Positions 62,410-64,000 of a stretch of 64,000 nucleotides of DNA are shown one piece after another; position 1 is the stretch's first letter; every line of letters starts with the position of its first letter. The notes under the pieces were generated by a model. It ran no database searches and was not told where the DNA came from. It worked only from the letters and a program-made list of their open reading frames with translations. This stretch comes from Glandiceps talaboti (taxonomy: Eukaryota > Hemichordata > Enteropneusta > Spengelidae): positions 7,432,598 to 7,496,597 of the forward strand of contig NC_135560.1 in the NCBI RefSeq assembly GCF_964340395.1, read 5' to 3'. Both the position numbers and the translations under genes were made by a program.

Positions 62410-64000
62410 CAAATTGGGAGAAGTCGAAGCATTTTTTGTACTCACGTATTGCAGAAGAGCAATATGGTCACATTTATATTATACCTTTTATGTTGATCTT
62501 ATCATGAAGTTAAATCTTCTCAATATGCTAAGGACTTCTGAAGAAATTAATGTTTTAAGAAAAGCAAGTGTATTGGATATCAAAATAAATATGAATAAAT
62601 TTATAAGAGTTTGCCCTTTCTTTGTTTTTTAGGACTGTAAGAAGTTCAAAGATGACAGCCTTCTTCAAGAATGACTTCAGTGAGGATAGATGGCGTCGGG
62701 CAGCTTTAAAAAATGCCTTCGCACTTCTTGGAAAGCAACGATTTGAACATGCTGCAGCTTTCTTCTTATTAGCAGGTGCCTTGAAAGATGCCATAGAAGT
62801 CTGCTTAGATAAATTATCAGATATACAGCTAGCCATGGTTATTGCTCGTTTGTATGAAGAACAGTTGGAGATCCCTACCACACAGAAAGAGATTCTCTTT
62901 GGTAATATTCTGGGTTGCGACATGACTGGTGAGAGGCTGCCAAATTTGACTGTGTGTCCAGACCCGTTTCTTCGTAGTTTGGCATACTGGATGCTTAAAG
63001 ACTGTTCTAAAGCTCTAGAGACTTTGCTAGAACAACCACAGAAGTCTTCACTGTACCGAACGCAAAGTATTGAAAGCTTTGCAAGTGATAGACAGAGTTT
63101 GTTAGATGCGTACACTGCCAACCCTGATGTCTTTAACTTCTATAACTACCTACGTACCCATCCGCTGCTGTTACGAAGACAGTTTGCAGGACGTGACAGA
63201 TTTGGACCTAATTCGGTCCTGATCACAGGGTTTAGTAGTATCCAGGCTGCTGACCAATTGTATAAGGATGAGATCACACCACTTGAGAGACAGCTGTTTT
63301 TCCACACTGCCCGTGGACACTTTGTGGCTGGTTGTCCCCTCGCTGCACTTGAAGTACTGTTAAAACTCCCAAAACTGAAGATCAAGAACACGTCAAAGTT
63401 TATGAGCAGATCTGAATCACAAGACGAGAATCCTGAGAACAAGGACATGATCGATACAGGTACTATTGGAGAATTTGGATTCGCTAAGAGCAATGCAGAG
63501 AGCTTAGACTGGAGTCAACCTGTGTCAAACAAGTTGAAAGCTGATCAATCTTCTGCCCTTGATTTGGACTGGAGCCAGCCGGTTGGAGGAAGGTTTGAAG
63601 AAGAGTTGGAGTTAACATGGAGTGATGATGATGATGAGGATGATAACAAGTCAGATACAGAATCTGCTGGGCATGATGAAGATAAAAGTCATGTGATGTC
63701 ACAAGAGAAAGATGAATCAAAAGGTTTAGAGCAGAGTTTCAGCATGGAGTCCAGTAGTGTGATTGAGAAAGATATTGATATCATGGCACAACAGTTGAAA
63801 TTTCAAGCCTGCCTCAAAATACTCATGGAAGAATTAAGAACATTGGCGACAGGCTTTGAAGTCGACGGAGGCCAGCTGAGGTATCAACTCTATGTCTGGC
63901 TGGAGAGAGAAGTGGAGGTACTGAAGAATCTGTGCAATTATGGTGGCAAGGATGTGGAAGCTTCAAAGCATGGTCAAATGCATTTGTTTTCTGACCAACC
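3314..64000 (+). CDS. DMXL2: DmX-like protein (rabconnectin-3 alpha), spliced gene, 3' end outside window
   Basis: DMXL1/2 are very large WD40 proteins that pair with WDR7 to form rabconnectin-3, which assembles and regulates the V-ATPase on synaptic and endolysosomal membranes, as Rav1 does in the yeast RAVE complex. I join 19 exons, all GT-AG and in consistent phase, encoding about 2,296 residues of an expected 3,000 or so. Residues 1-71 match the family N-terminus (MNRHQVLTGAVNAGDSCF; QIIPGATHGNIQV). WD repeats lie at about 105-310 and 1060-1090. Residues about 1716-2000 are the Rav1-like helical core (GDPTWAELRAVGVGWW; EDRWRRAALKNAFALLGKQR). An acidic region with two DWSQPV motifs follows. 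The C-terminal WD repeats must lie downstream. The exons map to 3314-3400, 37196-37321, 37987-38058, 38769-38847 and then 48424 onward, each listed separately. Vertebrate DMXL1 and DMXL2 are paralogues; I cannot say which symbol fits and expect a single pre-duplication orthologue. Confidence 0.95.
3919..4023. repeat. Short diverged tandem repeat, about 34 bp x 3
   Basis: Three degenerate units begin CCATTCACGAAATG, CATTCGTGACAGG and CCATTCATGAAAGG. Their period of 33-34 bp keeps reading frames open on both strands, which explains the small ORFs there. Confidence 0.6.
6170..6260. repeat. Diverged single arm related to the foldback at 46.4 kb
   Basis: GAGAGTCAAAATGTTCAAAA followed by TTGCCACTATTTTCC resembles the arm GAGTCAAAACTCTCAAAATT of the inverted-repeat element at 46421-46592. 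It is probably an old, partial member of the same family. Confidence 0.4.
6620..6740. repeat. (CTGT)n microsatellite
   Basis: A tetranucleotide array of about 120 bp with a few GTTT and CGGT interruptions. The minus-strand TDRQ-repeat frame is an artefact of it. Confidence 0.95.
6901..6940 (+). other. G-rich tract with G-quadruplex potential
   Basis: Runs of 6, 5, 4, 3 and 5 G are separated by one to a few bases on the plus strand, so the intron RNA would carry the G-rich strand. The pattern satisfies the usual four-run G-quadruplex rule. Confidence 0.5.
8332..8976. repeat. 39-bp minisatellite, about 16 copies
   Basis: The units read GATGATGTCATCAATGATGA, then GATCTGTGCTGTACACAGT. Variants have GCAGTACACA, and two units are shortened. 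Because 39 is divisible by three and few stops arise, long frames open on both strands (8179-8992); they are not genes. Each unit carries the CRE-like core TGATGTCATCA. Confidence 0.95.
10287..10531. repeat. Compound (CTGT)n-(GTAT)n microsatellite
   Basis: About 96 bp of CTGT repeats, a short GTGACTATGT spacer and about 125 bp of GTAT repeats. The same order recurs in intron 6 at 48810-49106. Confidence 0.95.
11452..11730. repeat. Degenerate tandem repeat, about 68 bp x 4
   Basis: Four diverged units share ACAAAGTCTTGAGACAGACT, then TTCAACAAGTA and GTCACTGAGTGACAAAGTC. The frame at 11603-11785 is its shadow. Confidence 0.75.
11846..11890. repeat. Impure CTGT/CCAT/CCGT tetranucleotide tract
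   Basis: CTGT repeats grade into CCATCTGT and CCGTCCGT. They are followed by GATTGAAACGAAATTTGGTA, a phrase resembling the conserved body that follows CTGT arrays at 39.7 kb and 40.9 kb. Membership in that family is possible. Confidence 0.55.
13751..14029. mobile_element. 269-bp non-autonomous hAT-like DNA transposon
   Basis: The element spans 13756-14024. It starts CAGGGGTGAACAAATC and ends with the exact inverse GATTTGTTCACCCCTG. Both sides carry AATGG (13751-13755 and 14025-14029), a 5-bp target-site duplication. CAGGGG termini are typical of hAT elements, and a hAT group with 5-bp duplications is known. There is no transposase ORF, so it is non-autonomous. Internally it repeats CCAGTGGTCC-type phrases. 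Confidence 0.85.
14237..14420. repeat. Long imperfect hairpin (arms about 76 bp)
   Basis: The left arm, 14237-14312, begins CAGAATCCCATGCT and pairs with the right arm, 14343-14420, whose reverse begins CGGAACCCCATGCT. Similarity continues through GAGTGYCAGTRTGG, GGGGTATTTGC and TGCTT. The loop is about 30 bp. It looks like a foldback or MITE relic. Confidence 0.75.
14595..15003 (-). mobile_element. Hairpin-microsatellite-body repeat, copy A (inverted)
   Basis: Read on the minus strand it has CCTTCCGTAAGGAAGG, then TCTGTGTGTCTG and a TG tract (the CA array at 14878-14943), then CCGTAGGGTAATGGCCAGAA and CTGATTAGGTTTTGAT. The same order of modules occurs at 40885-41395. No coding capacity is seen. 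Confidence 0.6.
15796..16050. repeat. Degenerate tandem repeat, about 100 bp x 3
   Basis: Three units share CTCATTGGACCATATGAAAT, TTGAATAACAAATAT and GTATGTACCCTTTGTSAT. Confidence 0.7.
16248..16341. repeat. (GATT)n tail directly after AATAAA
   Basis: TGTAATAAAA is followed directly by about 84 bp of GATT repeats. A polyadenylation-like signal joined to a simple-repeat tail resembles the 3' end of some non-LTR retrotransposons, but no upstream reverse-transcriptase sequence is visible. Confidence 0.6.
17412..17489. repeat. 78-bp alternating purine-pyrimidine tract with (GC)n and (GT)n
   Basis: From 17412 to 17489 purines and pyrimidines alternate without a break: GTAC, then GTGC repeats, GCGCGCGCGCG and a pure GT run. 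This is a strong Z-DNA-forming pattern. Confidence 0.85.
19714..20366. repeat. 70-bp minisatellite, about 9 copies
   Basis: The units contain CAATTGTAAGTGGTCAATTT, TCATGAACTCTTTAAAGACT, TCTGCTGAGATGAAACAAAA and CTACCGTGGT. The central units are nearly identical and the last two or three are diverged and shortened. Confidence 0.95.
22972..23024. repeat. (CAA)n microsatellite
   Basis: About 17 perfect CAA trinucleotides within intron 1. Confidence 0.95.
24215..24455. repeat. Diverged tandem repeat, about 88 bp x 3
   Basis: Three units share GGCAGTGATTCATTTTGGCT, CAAAAATAAAA and CTGATAACCC. A further small duplication, AATTTACTGGTATTTTCCTG, follows at 24470-24520. Confidence 0.75.
25067..25468. 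mobile_element. Foldback/MITE element, full copy
   Basis: The left arm (about 25067-25230) starts TTACAACTGCCGACATCAAA. The right arm (about 25300-25468) is its inverse, ending GATGTCAGCAGTTGTAA. Shared internal phrases are GGATTAATAACACTTGGCAC, ACAAACAGG and ATGGCCTCTT. The arms are about 150-165 bp and the spacer about 70-80 bp. There is no ORF for a transposase. One arm of a second copy lies in intron 8. Confidence 0.78.
25937..25951 (+). repeat. Poly-G run
   Basis: About 12 consecutive G in CAGGGG...AACGG. Length is error-prone in sequencing. Confidence 0.8.
28204..28280 (-). repeat. Inverted partner of the repeat at 33.2 kb (77 bp)
   Basis: The reverse complement of this stretch matches 33221-33297 with two mismatches over 77 bp, sharing CTATAGACCCTGGAGAGACT and AATTTTCCAGTAAAGATTC. 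It is the best-preserved long inverted repeat in the intron. Confidence 0.9.
28657..28771. repeat. Two-copy tandem repeat, about 60 bp
   Basis: TTGTCACCAGTGAGTGATC is repeated, each time followed by TTGCGATA, a spacer and GTGATGCCRTACAAG. Confidence 0.75.
30458..30568 (+). promoter_or_regulatory. Cluster of AGGTCA half-sites in a duplicated 54-bp unit
   Basis: Two tandem units of GGTTATTTCAGGTCAAAGAC contain AGGTCA at 30467, 30487, 30521 and 30541, plus GGGTCA at 30497 and 30551. The pairs AGGTCA-N4-GGGTCA at 30487-30502 and 30541-30556 have DR4 geometry, used by thyroid-hormone and LXR-type receptors in vertebrates. The sites are seen; function is inference. Confidence 0.4.
30839..31394. 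repeat. 47-bp minisatellite, about 12 copies
   Basis: The unit is AGCCCAGAGACTTGGCTATC, then TGACTTGACATACTGGCTTG and ACAGTAT. Copies are 90% or more alike by eye. Two diverged copies in the opposite orientation follow at 31433-31463 and 31571-31608. Confidence 0.95.
31433..31608 (-). repeat. Inverted, diverged copies of the 47-bp unit
   Basis: TGTCAAGCCAGATAGCCAAA followed by TCTCTGG at 31433-31459, and TTGTTAAGGTAGATAGTCAA followed by GTCTGTGGGCTA at 31571-31602, are reverse complements of the array unit. A transcript could fold the array back on them. Confidence 0.75.
32660..33650. repeat. Old diverged tandem repeat, about 120-190 bp period, 6-7 copies
   Basis: Recurring phrases are AAACTATAGACYCYRGAGKG, GTCTAT..TAGA, AATTTTGCAGTA and AAATTATACAG..TATTCAATATC. 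Spacing is irregular. The unit at 33221-33297 is the one found inverted at 28.2 kb. Confidence 0.7.
34728..35328. mobile_element. 593-bp TTAA-flanked element with terminal inverted repeats
   Basis: TTAA at 34728-34731 and 35325-35328 encloses AGGGGAACGCTACTGGTGGA at one end and the inverse of AGGAGAACATCACTCCTGGA at the other. The terminal repeats run about 60 bp and include CATAAACTTTRGGTYCTGGA. A TTAA target is typical of piggyBac-type insertion. There is no transposase ORF. Partial relatives lie at 47.3 kb and 60.6 kb. Confidence 0.72.
35640..35912 (+). repeat. Dispersed 'CCAATATGGCCGCC' repeat, copy 1
   Basis: ATCAAAATTAAACCATTTTA precedes CCAATATGGCCACCAAAT and CCAATATGGCTGCC. Related copies lie at 47760-48035 and 49610-49825 in the same orientation. 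The open frame here starts in the repeat and has no known homology. Confidence 0.7.
37196..37321 (+). CDS. DMXL2: DMXL exon 2
   Basis: It encodes residues 30-71, including CDIVILASDCQRVQIIPG and HGNIQVGCIDCS, nearly identical to vertebrate DMXL. The acceptor is TTACAG and the donor AAG|GTATAG, phase 0 at both ends. Confidence 0.95.
37322..37986 (+). other. DMXL2: DMXL intron 2
   Basis: A 665-bp intron, GTATAG to CTCACAG, dominated by the GTAT/GTAC array at 37367-37555 and a TG tract at 37590-37614. The rest shows nothing. Confidence 0.9.
37367..37614. repeat. (GTAT)n/(GTAC)n/(GCAC)n array, self-complementary
   Basis: GTAC repeats are their own reverse complement. A near-palindrome is centred at about 37460 (GTATGTACATATTACATATG, flanked on both sides by GTAC runs), so the tract can form long hairpins or cruciforms. 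It lies 46 bp downstream of exon 2. Confidence 0.9.
37987..38058 (+). CDS. DMXL2: DMXL exon 3
   Basis: It encodes residues 72-95 (IAASYANQVYIFEPTPLLHQ...), matching the family motif IAASYGNxVxIFEP. The acceptor is CTCACAG and the donor CAT|GTAAGT, phase 0 at both ends. Confidence 0.93.
38059..38768 (+). other. DMXL2: DMXL intron 3
   Basis: A 710-bp intron. At 38243-38340 a short phrase, AAGGATGATTTCAGRAAACT, recurs two to three times. Nothing else is recognisable. Confidence 0.88.
38769..38847 (+). CDS. DMXL2: DMXL exon 4
   Basis: It encodes residues 96-122 (KLDYSWCQTGCFK..YNLSWNHDG), the start of the first clear WD repeat. The acceptor is ACCATAG and the donor GATG|GTGAGC, ending in phase 1. 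Confidence 0.92.
39655..40160 (+). mobile_element. Hairpin-microsatellite-body repeat, copy B
   Basis: AGCTCCTGAATGAGGAGCT, a short perfect hairpin, is followed by GTCTGTGTCTGTCTG with about 78 bp of CTGT, then GATTAGGTTTGGTAAACATC. After that come AATATTGTAAGTATGCAAGC and related half-body duplicates such as TTTGGTAATTAGGCAATATC. The body contains two diverged tandem halves (39850-39990 and 39995-40130). Confidence 0.6.
40885..41395 (+). mobile_element. Hairpin-microsatellite-body repeat, copy C
   Basis: CTTCCGTAAGGAAG hairpin, then GTCTGTGTGTCTGTCTGTCT, then CCGTAGGGCAATGGCAAGAC and TTGATTAGGTTTTGGTAAAA, then TCGGTAATTAGGCTATATCT. It ends near CCCTTACGGAAGG, an inverse of its beginning. 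It matches copy A in module order and sequence. Confidence 0.65.
42090..44256. repeat. 62-bp minisatellite, about 33 copies, with a 489-bp higher-order duplication
   Basis: The unit is GATGTCATCAGCATTTAGAG, GATGTGGACATTATACCTTG, TAACAGTAGAAATGTGACAG, AT. Early copies (42090-42500) are diverged. Blocks beginning near 43250 and 43739 are almost identical over about 489 bp (eight units), differing for example at CACCTTTTAGC versus CACCTTGTAGC. Every unit carries TGATGTCATCA. Confidence 0.95.
44482..44777. repeat. Two-copy repeat, about 185-bp period
   Basis: ACTAAGATCCAAGCAAAAGA, GCTGAAAACTATTC and AACCCCATGTT recur as ACTAAGATAAAAAAGCAAAA, GAGCTGAAAACC and AACCCCACGTT. Confidence 0.75.
45579..46250. 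repeat. Nested higher-order repeat of (AATC)n, (CACT)n and a unique spacer
   Basis: AATC and CACT blocks alternate with a repeated spacer reading GTATCTGTTCATATGTGCAT, then ACCACCCGTCAAATGGCAAT. The spacer occurs three times, at about 45706, 45914 and 46109, and the longer TTAAAGAATCAGTTGTCAGG module twice. The SINQ/SLTH-repeat frames are artefacts. Confidence 0.95.
46421..46592. mobile_element. Foldback element, about 172 bp (arms about 55 bp)
   Basis: The left arm CTACATCATTGGTTCTGCTG, AAATATGAGTCAAAACTCTC, AAAATTGCC is matched by an inverse arm at 46535-46592 (CTACATCATTGATACCGTGG in reverse). It is palindromic without coding capacity and relates to 6170-6260. Confidence 0.75.
47327..47480. 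mobile_element. Partial copy of the 34.7-kb TTAA-type element
   Basis: TTAAAAGGAGAATGCTGCTC, then GGAATAAAGGCATTTCGTGA and ACTTTGGGTTCTGGAGAGTC, match the terminal repeat at 34.7/35.3 kb. No opposite end is found nearby. Confidence 0.65.
47760..48035 (+). repeat. Dispersed 'CCAATATGGCCGCC' repeat, copy 2
   Basis: CCCATTCTCAGTTGTCAAGA, GGTCAGAATGTTATCAAAAT, then CCAATATGGCCGCCAAATAC, TGAAAACAACC and a GTACCTAAG-type end, as in copy 1. Confidence 0.7.
48424..48565 (+). CDS. DMXL2: DMXL exon 5
   Basis: It continues the WD repeat as SRLLTGSDSIQLWAN, matching the family motif RLLTATDSIQLW. A serine- and acid-rich linker and WECVWQCK follow. The acceptor is TTTCAG and the donor TGCAA|GTAAGT, phase 2. 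Confidence 0.93.
48566..48697 (+). other. DMXL2: DMXL intron 5
   Basis: The shortest intron, 132 bp, GTAAGT to ACAACAG, without repeats. Confidence 0.9.
48698..48764 (+). CDS. DMXL2: DMXL exon 6
   Basis: It encodes TATPIYHLKFSPDGQYFASA, a canonical WD-repeat strand. The acceptor is ACAACAG and the donor AAG|GTAGGC, ending in phase 0. Reading through the donor runs into the intron 6 microsatellite. Confidence 0.93.
48765..49254 (+). other. DMXL2: DMXL intron 6 with compound microsatellite
   Basis: A 490-bp intron, mostly (CTGT)n at 48810-48886 and (GTAT)n at 48915-49106, the same order as at 10.3 kb. The acceptor is TTTACCAG. Confidence 0.93.
48810..49106. repeat. Compound (CTGT)n-(GTAT)n microsatellite
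   Basis: About 77 bp of CTGT and about 190 bp of GTAT with two GTGTATAT interruptions. The long CLSV- and CMYV-repeat frames on either strand are its translations. Confidence 0.95.
49255..49421 (+). CDS. DMXL2: DMXL exon 7
   Basis: It encodes ADRLVKIWY, a variable linker, then FVYIAHPRAVTGFSWRKTSK, one of the most conserved DMXL stretches. The acceptor is ACCAG and the donor AAT|GTGAGT, phase 2. Confidence 0.95.
49422..50600 (+). other. DMXL2: DMXL intron 7
   Basis: A 1,179-bp intron, GTGAGT to CATCAG. It contains dispersed repeat copy 3 (49610-49825). The rest shows nothing recognisable. Confidence 0.9.
49610..49825 (+). repeat. Dispersed 'CCAATATGGCCGCC' repeat, copy 3
   Basis: CCCATTCTCAGTTAAAAGCA, GTCAAAATGTTATCAAAATT, then three local ATATGGCC phrases (AAATATGGCCATC, CCAATATGGCCACC, CCAATATGGCCGCC). 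Orientation is the same as copies 1 and 2. Confidence 0.72.
50601..50783 (+). CDS. DMXL2: DMXL exon 8
   Basis: It encodes GAVGNALLTSCKDNICRVW, completing a WD repeat, then a basic linker (LHLKQKFTIKGRSK). The acceptor is CATCAG and the donor TCAAA|GTGAGT, phase 2. Confidence 0.94.
50784..51400 (+). other. DMXL2: DMXL intron 8
   Basis: A 617-bp intron, GTGAGT to TTTCCAG. It contains the half-copy foldback element and a G run of about 11 at 51285. Confidence 0.9.
50797..51020 (+). mobile_element. Half copy of the 25-kb foldback element
   Basis: TTACAACTGCCGACATCAGA, ACCTGTAACAAACAGGGAAA, GGATTAATAACACTTGACAC, ACAGTTTTATGGCC and CCCCTGGCATTTCATGTA match one arm plus spacer of 25067-25468. The opposite arm is missing. 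Confidence 0.8.
51401..51552 (+). CDS. DMXL2: DMXL exon 9
   Basis: It encodes a basic, histidine-rich linker ending in FPVHFHISSAINPNTG, equivalent to the family motif FHIAASINP. The acceptor is TTTCCAG and the donor ACAG|GTAAAT, phase 1. Confidence 0.93.
51810..52236. repeat. (ACAT)n/(CA)n array
   Basis: About 390 bp of ACAT with ACATGTACAT interruptions, a pure CA block at 52116-52165, then ACAT again and (CAGA)n. All long frames over it are artefacts. Confidence 0.95.
52488..52911. repeat. (CA)n and (TG)n in inverted arrangement
   Basis: A CA tract at 52488-52549 and a TG tract at 52831-52911 face each other within intron 9, 280 bp apart, so the RNA could pair. They flank sequence with no recognisable feature. 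Confidence 0.85.
52982..53176 (+). CDS. DMXL2: DMXL exon 10
   Basis: It encodes DIPLLPAISS...FMVHWLNNKEFQFT, with the conserved HWLNNKEF motif, then an acidic linker. The acceptor is TTGTAG and the donor GAAG|GTAAGG. Its 195 nt lie between two phase-1 introns, so skipping would keep the frame but remove the conserved motif. Confidence 0.94.
53177..53703 (+). other. DMXL2: DMXL intron 10
   Basis: A 527-bp intron, GTAAGG to TTACAG. Nothing recognisable in it. Confidence 0.88.
53704..53748 (+). CDS. DMXL2: DMXL exon 11 (45-nt, phase 1-1)
   Basis: It encodes an acidic linker (DQDSRDDIGLTMKALG). The acceptor is TTACAG and the donor TTGG|GTATGT. No homology is needed here, so support comes from good splice sites and matching phase on both sides. 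Being symmetric in phase, it could be an alternative cassette. Confidence 0.72.
53749..54698 (+). other. DMXL2: DMXL intron 11
   Basis: A 950-bp intron, GTATGT to TTTAG, containing the 346-bp TTAA-flanked MITE. Confidence 0.88.
54280..54633. mobile_element. 346-bp TTAA-flanked MITE
   Basis: TTAA at 54280-54283 and 54630-54633 encloses ends AGGGGCACAAGCTGAGTTTA and, in reverse, AGTGACACAAGCTGAGTTTA (two mismatches in 20). There is no ORF. It shares its TTAA/AGGGG architecture with the 34.7-kb element but has a different interior. Confidence 0.8.
54699..55942 (+). CDS. DMXL2: DMXL exon 12
   Basis: It encodes 414 residues plus the shared split codon. It contains IHPVDGSFLVWLVEFLDE, YRQVQISFSCRIPLAFPTGD, CGHRFRVNHLACHPVLPLLLT and GLCSELILWRVDPVGPLSKSGG, all aligned in order to vertebrate DMXL, and ends with LRLYQAVIDARSILTEVASS. 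The acceptor is TTTAG and the donor GAG|GTGAGT. Confidence 0.95.
55943..56494 (+). other. DMXL2: DMXL intron 12
   Basis: A 552-bp intron, GTGAGT to CCCTAG. Nothing recognisable in it. Confidence 0.88.
56495..56644 (+). CDS. DMXL2: DMXL exon 13
   Basis: It encodes AYMSSCSSLN... then NIVSLQSTARPGCIIELNAL, matching the family motif FNIVSxQSTARPGCIIEL. It is 150 nt, phase 0 at both ends. The acceptor is CCCTAG and the donor CAG|GTATTG. Part of it is duplicated in the following intron. Confidence 0.95.
56645..56951 (+). other. DMXL2: DMXL intron 13
   Basis: A 307-bp intron, GTATTG to TTTTCAG. Its first 45 bp include a decayed copy of exon 13 sequence. Confidence 0.9.
56652..56687 (+). pseudogene. 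Decayed partial duplicate of exon 13
   Basis: This intronic stretch matches exon 13 positions 56565-56600, ending in the shared AATCAACTGCTAGAC, with about six differences in 36-37 bp. The offset of 87 bp preserves the reading frame. Read in frame from the exon it gives FSIVSL then a TAA where the exon has CAA. Confidence 0.7.
56952..57177 (+). CDS. DMXL2: DMXL exon 14
   Basis: It encodes FMHVFQQQFITG, then EEFYLVVIEKTKEGRSVLHM, then WYIELATQ, equivalent to the family motif LHVFQEDFIxG...KFFLVVIEK...LHMWHL. The acceptor is TTTTCAG and the donor ACAG|GTTAGT, phase 1. Confidence 0.95.
57178..57488 (+). other. DMXL2: DMXL intron 14
   Basis: A 311-bp intron, GTTAGT to TTTACAG. Nothing recognisable in it. 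Confidence 0.9.
57489..59633 (+). CDS. DMXL2: DMXL exon 15 (large)
   Basis: A 2,145-nt exon encoding about 715 residues. Landmarks are DVPQFVFDDTSP, a WD-like YLISTACSDGQVRFWHCKV, YQWEEWQLM, PLPMMLSWVRDGILVVGMEN and HPKQLNELMKCGKFNRVKAI. Later come SIPPLPLYALIEAD and RLCNPSYFGMAQVKLLTNHL, then LPGLTSIDQMHLLALADTIA. All occur in the family order. The acceptor is TTTACAG and the donor GATG|GTAGGT. The antisense frames over it are shadows. Confidence 0.96.
59634..60185 (+). other. DMXL2: DMXL intron 15
   Basis: A 552-bp intron, GTAGGT to CTCCTAG. Nothing recognisable in it. Confidence 0.88.
60186..60251 (+). CDS. DMXL2: DMXL exon 16 (66-nt, phase 1-1)
   Basis: It encodes a glycine/serine-rich linker (NVLGKEGAGYASSGRLDNES). 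The acceptor is CTCCTAG and the donor GCAG|GTAAGG. It is less conserved than its neighbours and symmetric in phase, so it may be an optional cassette between the exon 15 motif DTIATT and the exon 17 motif TLDECGLRFLL. Confidence 0.75.
60255..60485. repeat. Two tandem copies (about 118 bp) of a hairpin with TGACCT/AGGTCA
   Basis: Each copy contains GAATTCTTCATTTTCATAAC, then CCCCTGTGTGTGACCTT, a short loop GGATGAGTACAC and the inverse AAGGTCACACAGGGG (AGGGTCACACAGAGG in copy 2), then TGGCCAT. The stem is about 15 bp. Confidence 0.85.
60620..60862 (-). mobile_element. Partial inverted relative of the 34.7-kb element
   Basis: In reverse complement it reads AAGAAACACTAAGTTGAAAC, TTGTTTCTCATTCATTGTTT and GAATATTCATGACTCCTAAG, matching internal parts of 34730-35170. 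Confidence 0.68.
61009..61286 (+). CDS. DMXL2: DMXL exon 17
   Basis: It encodes TLDECGLRFLLAMRHH, SFAWAFHSEAQEELLAVVPA, VQRGDPTWAELRAVGVGWW and MEK, the start of the Rav1-like core. The acceptor is TTTCAG and the donor AAG|GTGAGA, phase 0. Confidence 0.96.
61287..61856 (+). other. DMXL2: DMXL intron 17 with (GTAT)n array
   Basis: A 570-bp intron, GTGAGA to TTACAG, mostly GTAT repeats at 61415-61745 with GTGTTTGTGT and GCATGTATGCAT interruptions duplicated inside. Frames over the array are artefacts. Confidence 0.93.
61857..61954 (+). CDS. DMXL2: DMXL exon 18
   Basis: It encodes VAKAQFQSKNDPLDAALIYL and AMRKKTLVTGLFR, a highly conserved helix pair of the Rav1-like core. The acceptor is TTACAG and the donor TTCAG|GTAAGG, phase 2. 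Confidence 0.96.
61955..62632 (+). other. DMXL2: DMXL intron 18 with (CAGA)n array
   Basis: A 678-bp intron, GTAAGG to TTTTTTAG. (CAGA)n at 62272-62410 is broken by CACTAGAAATAGGGAGAGAA. The rest shows nothing. Confidence 0.92.
62633..64000 (+). CDS. DMXL2: DMXL exon 19 (open at window end)
   Basis: It stays open for 1,368 nt to the window edge with no need for a splice. It encodes FFKNDFSEDRWRRAALKNAF, then QRFEHAAAFFLLAGALKDAI, IQLAMVIARLYE, DPFLRSLAYWMLKD and FNFYNYLRTHPLLLRRQF. After an acidic region with two DWSQPV motifs it ends with MAQQLKFQACLKILMEELRT and GFEVDGGQLRYQLYVWLERE. The acceptor is TTTTTTAG. Confidence 0.95.

Noticed and set aside
62555-63493. Antisense frames of 188 and 115 residues over exon 19
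   Set aside because: Shadows of conserved DMXL coding sequence.

Overview
The window is eukaryotic, AT-rich, intron-rich DNA from an animal, most likely a marine invertebrate. This rests on two conserved metazoan genes with GT-AG introns and on very heavy loads of (CTGT)n, (GTAT)n, (AATC)n and (CA)n microsatellites, long minisatellites, the palindrome TACATGTA and small non-autonomous DNA transposons. I cannot fix the phylum: hemichordate, brachiopod, mollusc or another non-vertebrate bilaterian would all fit.

Two genes lie head to head. On the minus strand at 340-2186 is PHAX, the phosphorylated adaptor for nuclear export of capped U snRNA. It has two recognisable coding exons and a complete RNA-binding domain. 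An additional upstream exon carrying its extreme N-terminus is likely but not located. On the plus strand, from 3314 to beyond the right edge, is the orthologue of DMXL1/DMXL2 (rabconnectin-3 alpha, the animal relative of yeast Rav1). It acts in assembly and regulation of the vacuolar H+-ATPase. I could place 19 coding exons whose phases join without a break. They encode about 2,296 residues, roughly three quarters of the family length, and the C-terminal WD40 part lies outside the window.

Layout: 1-339, sequence downstream of PHAX; 340-2186, PHAX; 2187-3313, shared upstream region with a palindromic TCACGTGA E-box and a possible short upstream ORF; 3314-3400, DMXL exon 1; 3401-37195, a 33.8 kb first intron, more than half the window, with no nested gene that I can support; 37196-38847, exons 2-4; 38848-48423, a 9.6 kb intron with a 2.2 kb minisatellite and a nested AATC/CACT array; 48424-64000, the dense coding part, exons 5-19.

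The introns hold almost all the unusual structure: five sizeable minisatellites (units of about 39, 47, 62, 68 and 70 bp); a 269-bp hAT-like element with 5-bp target duplications; elements flanked by TTAA with AGGGG ends; a foldback family with two members; a family built as short hairpin, then microsatellite, then conserved body; a 77-bp near-perfect inverted duplication 5 kb apart; and a decayed in-frame copy of part of exon 13. I see no operon, CRISPR array, rRNA, tRNA or prokaryote-type defence system. I did not find a convincing new biological system; the best leads are the repeat families, the exon relic and the lineage-specific changes in PHAX.
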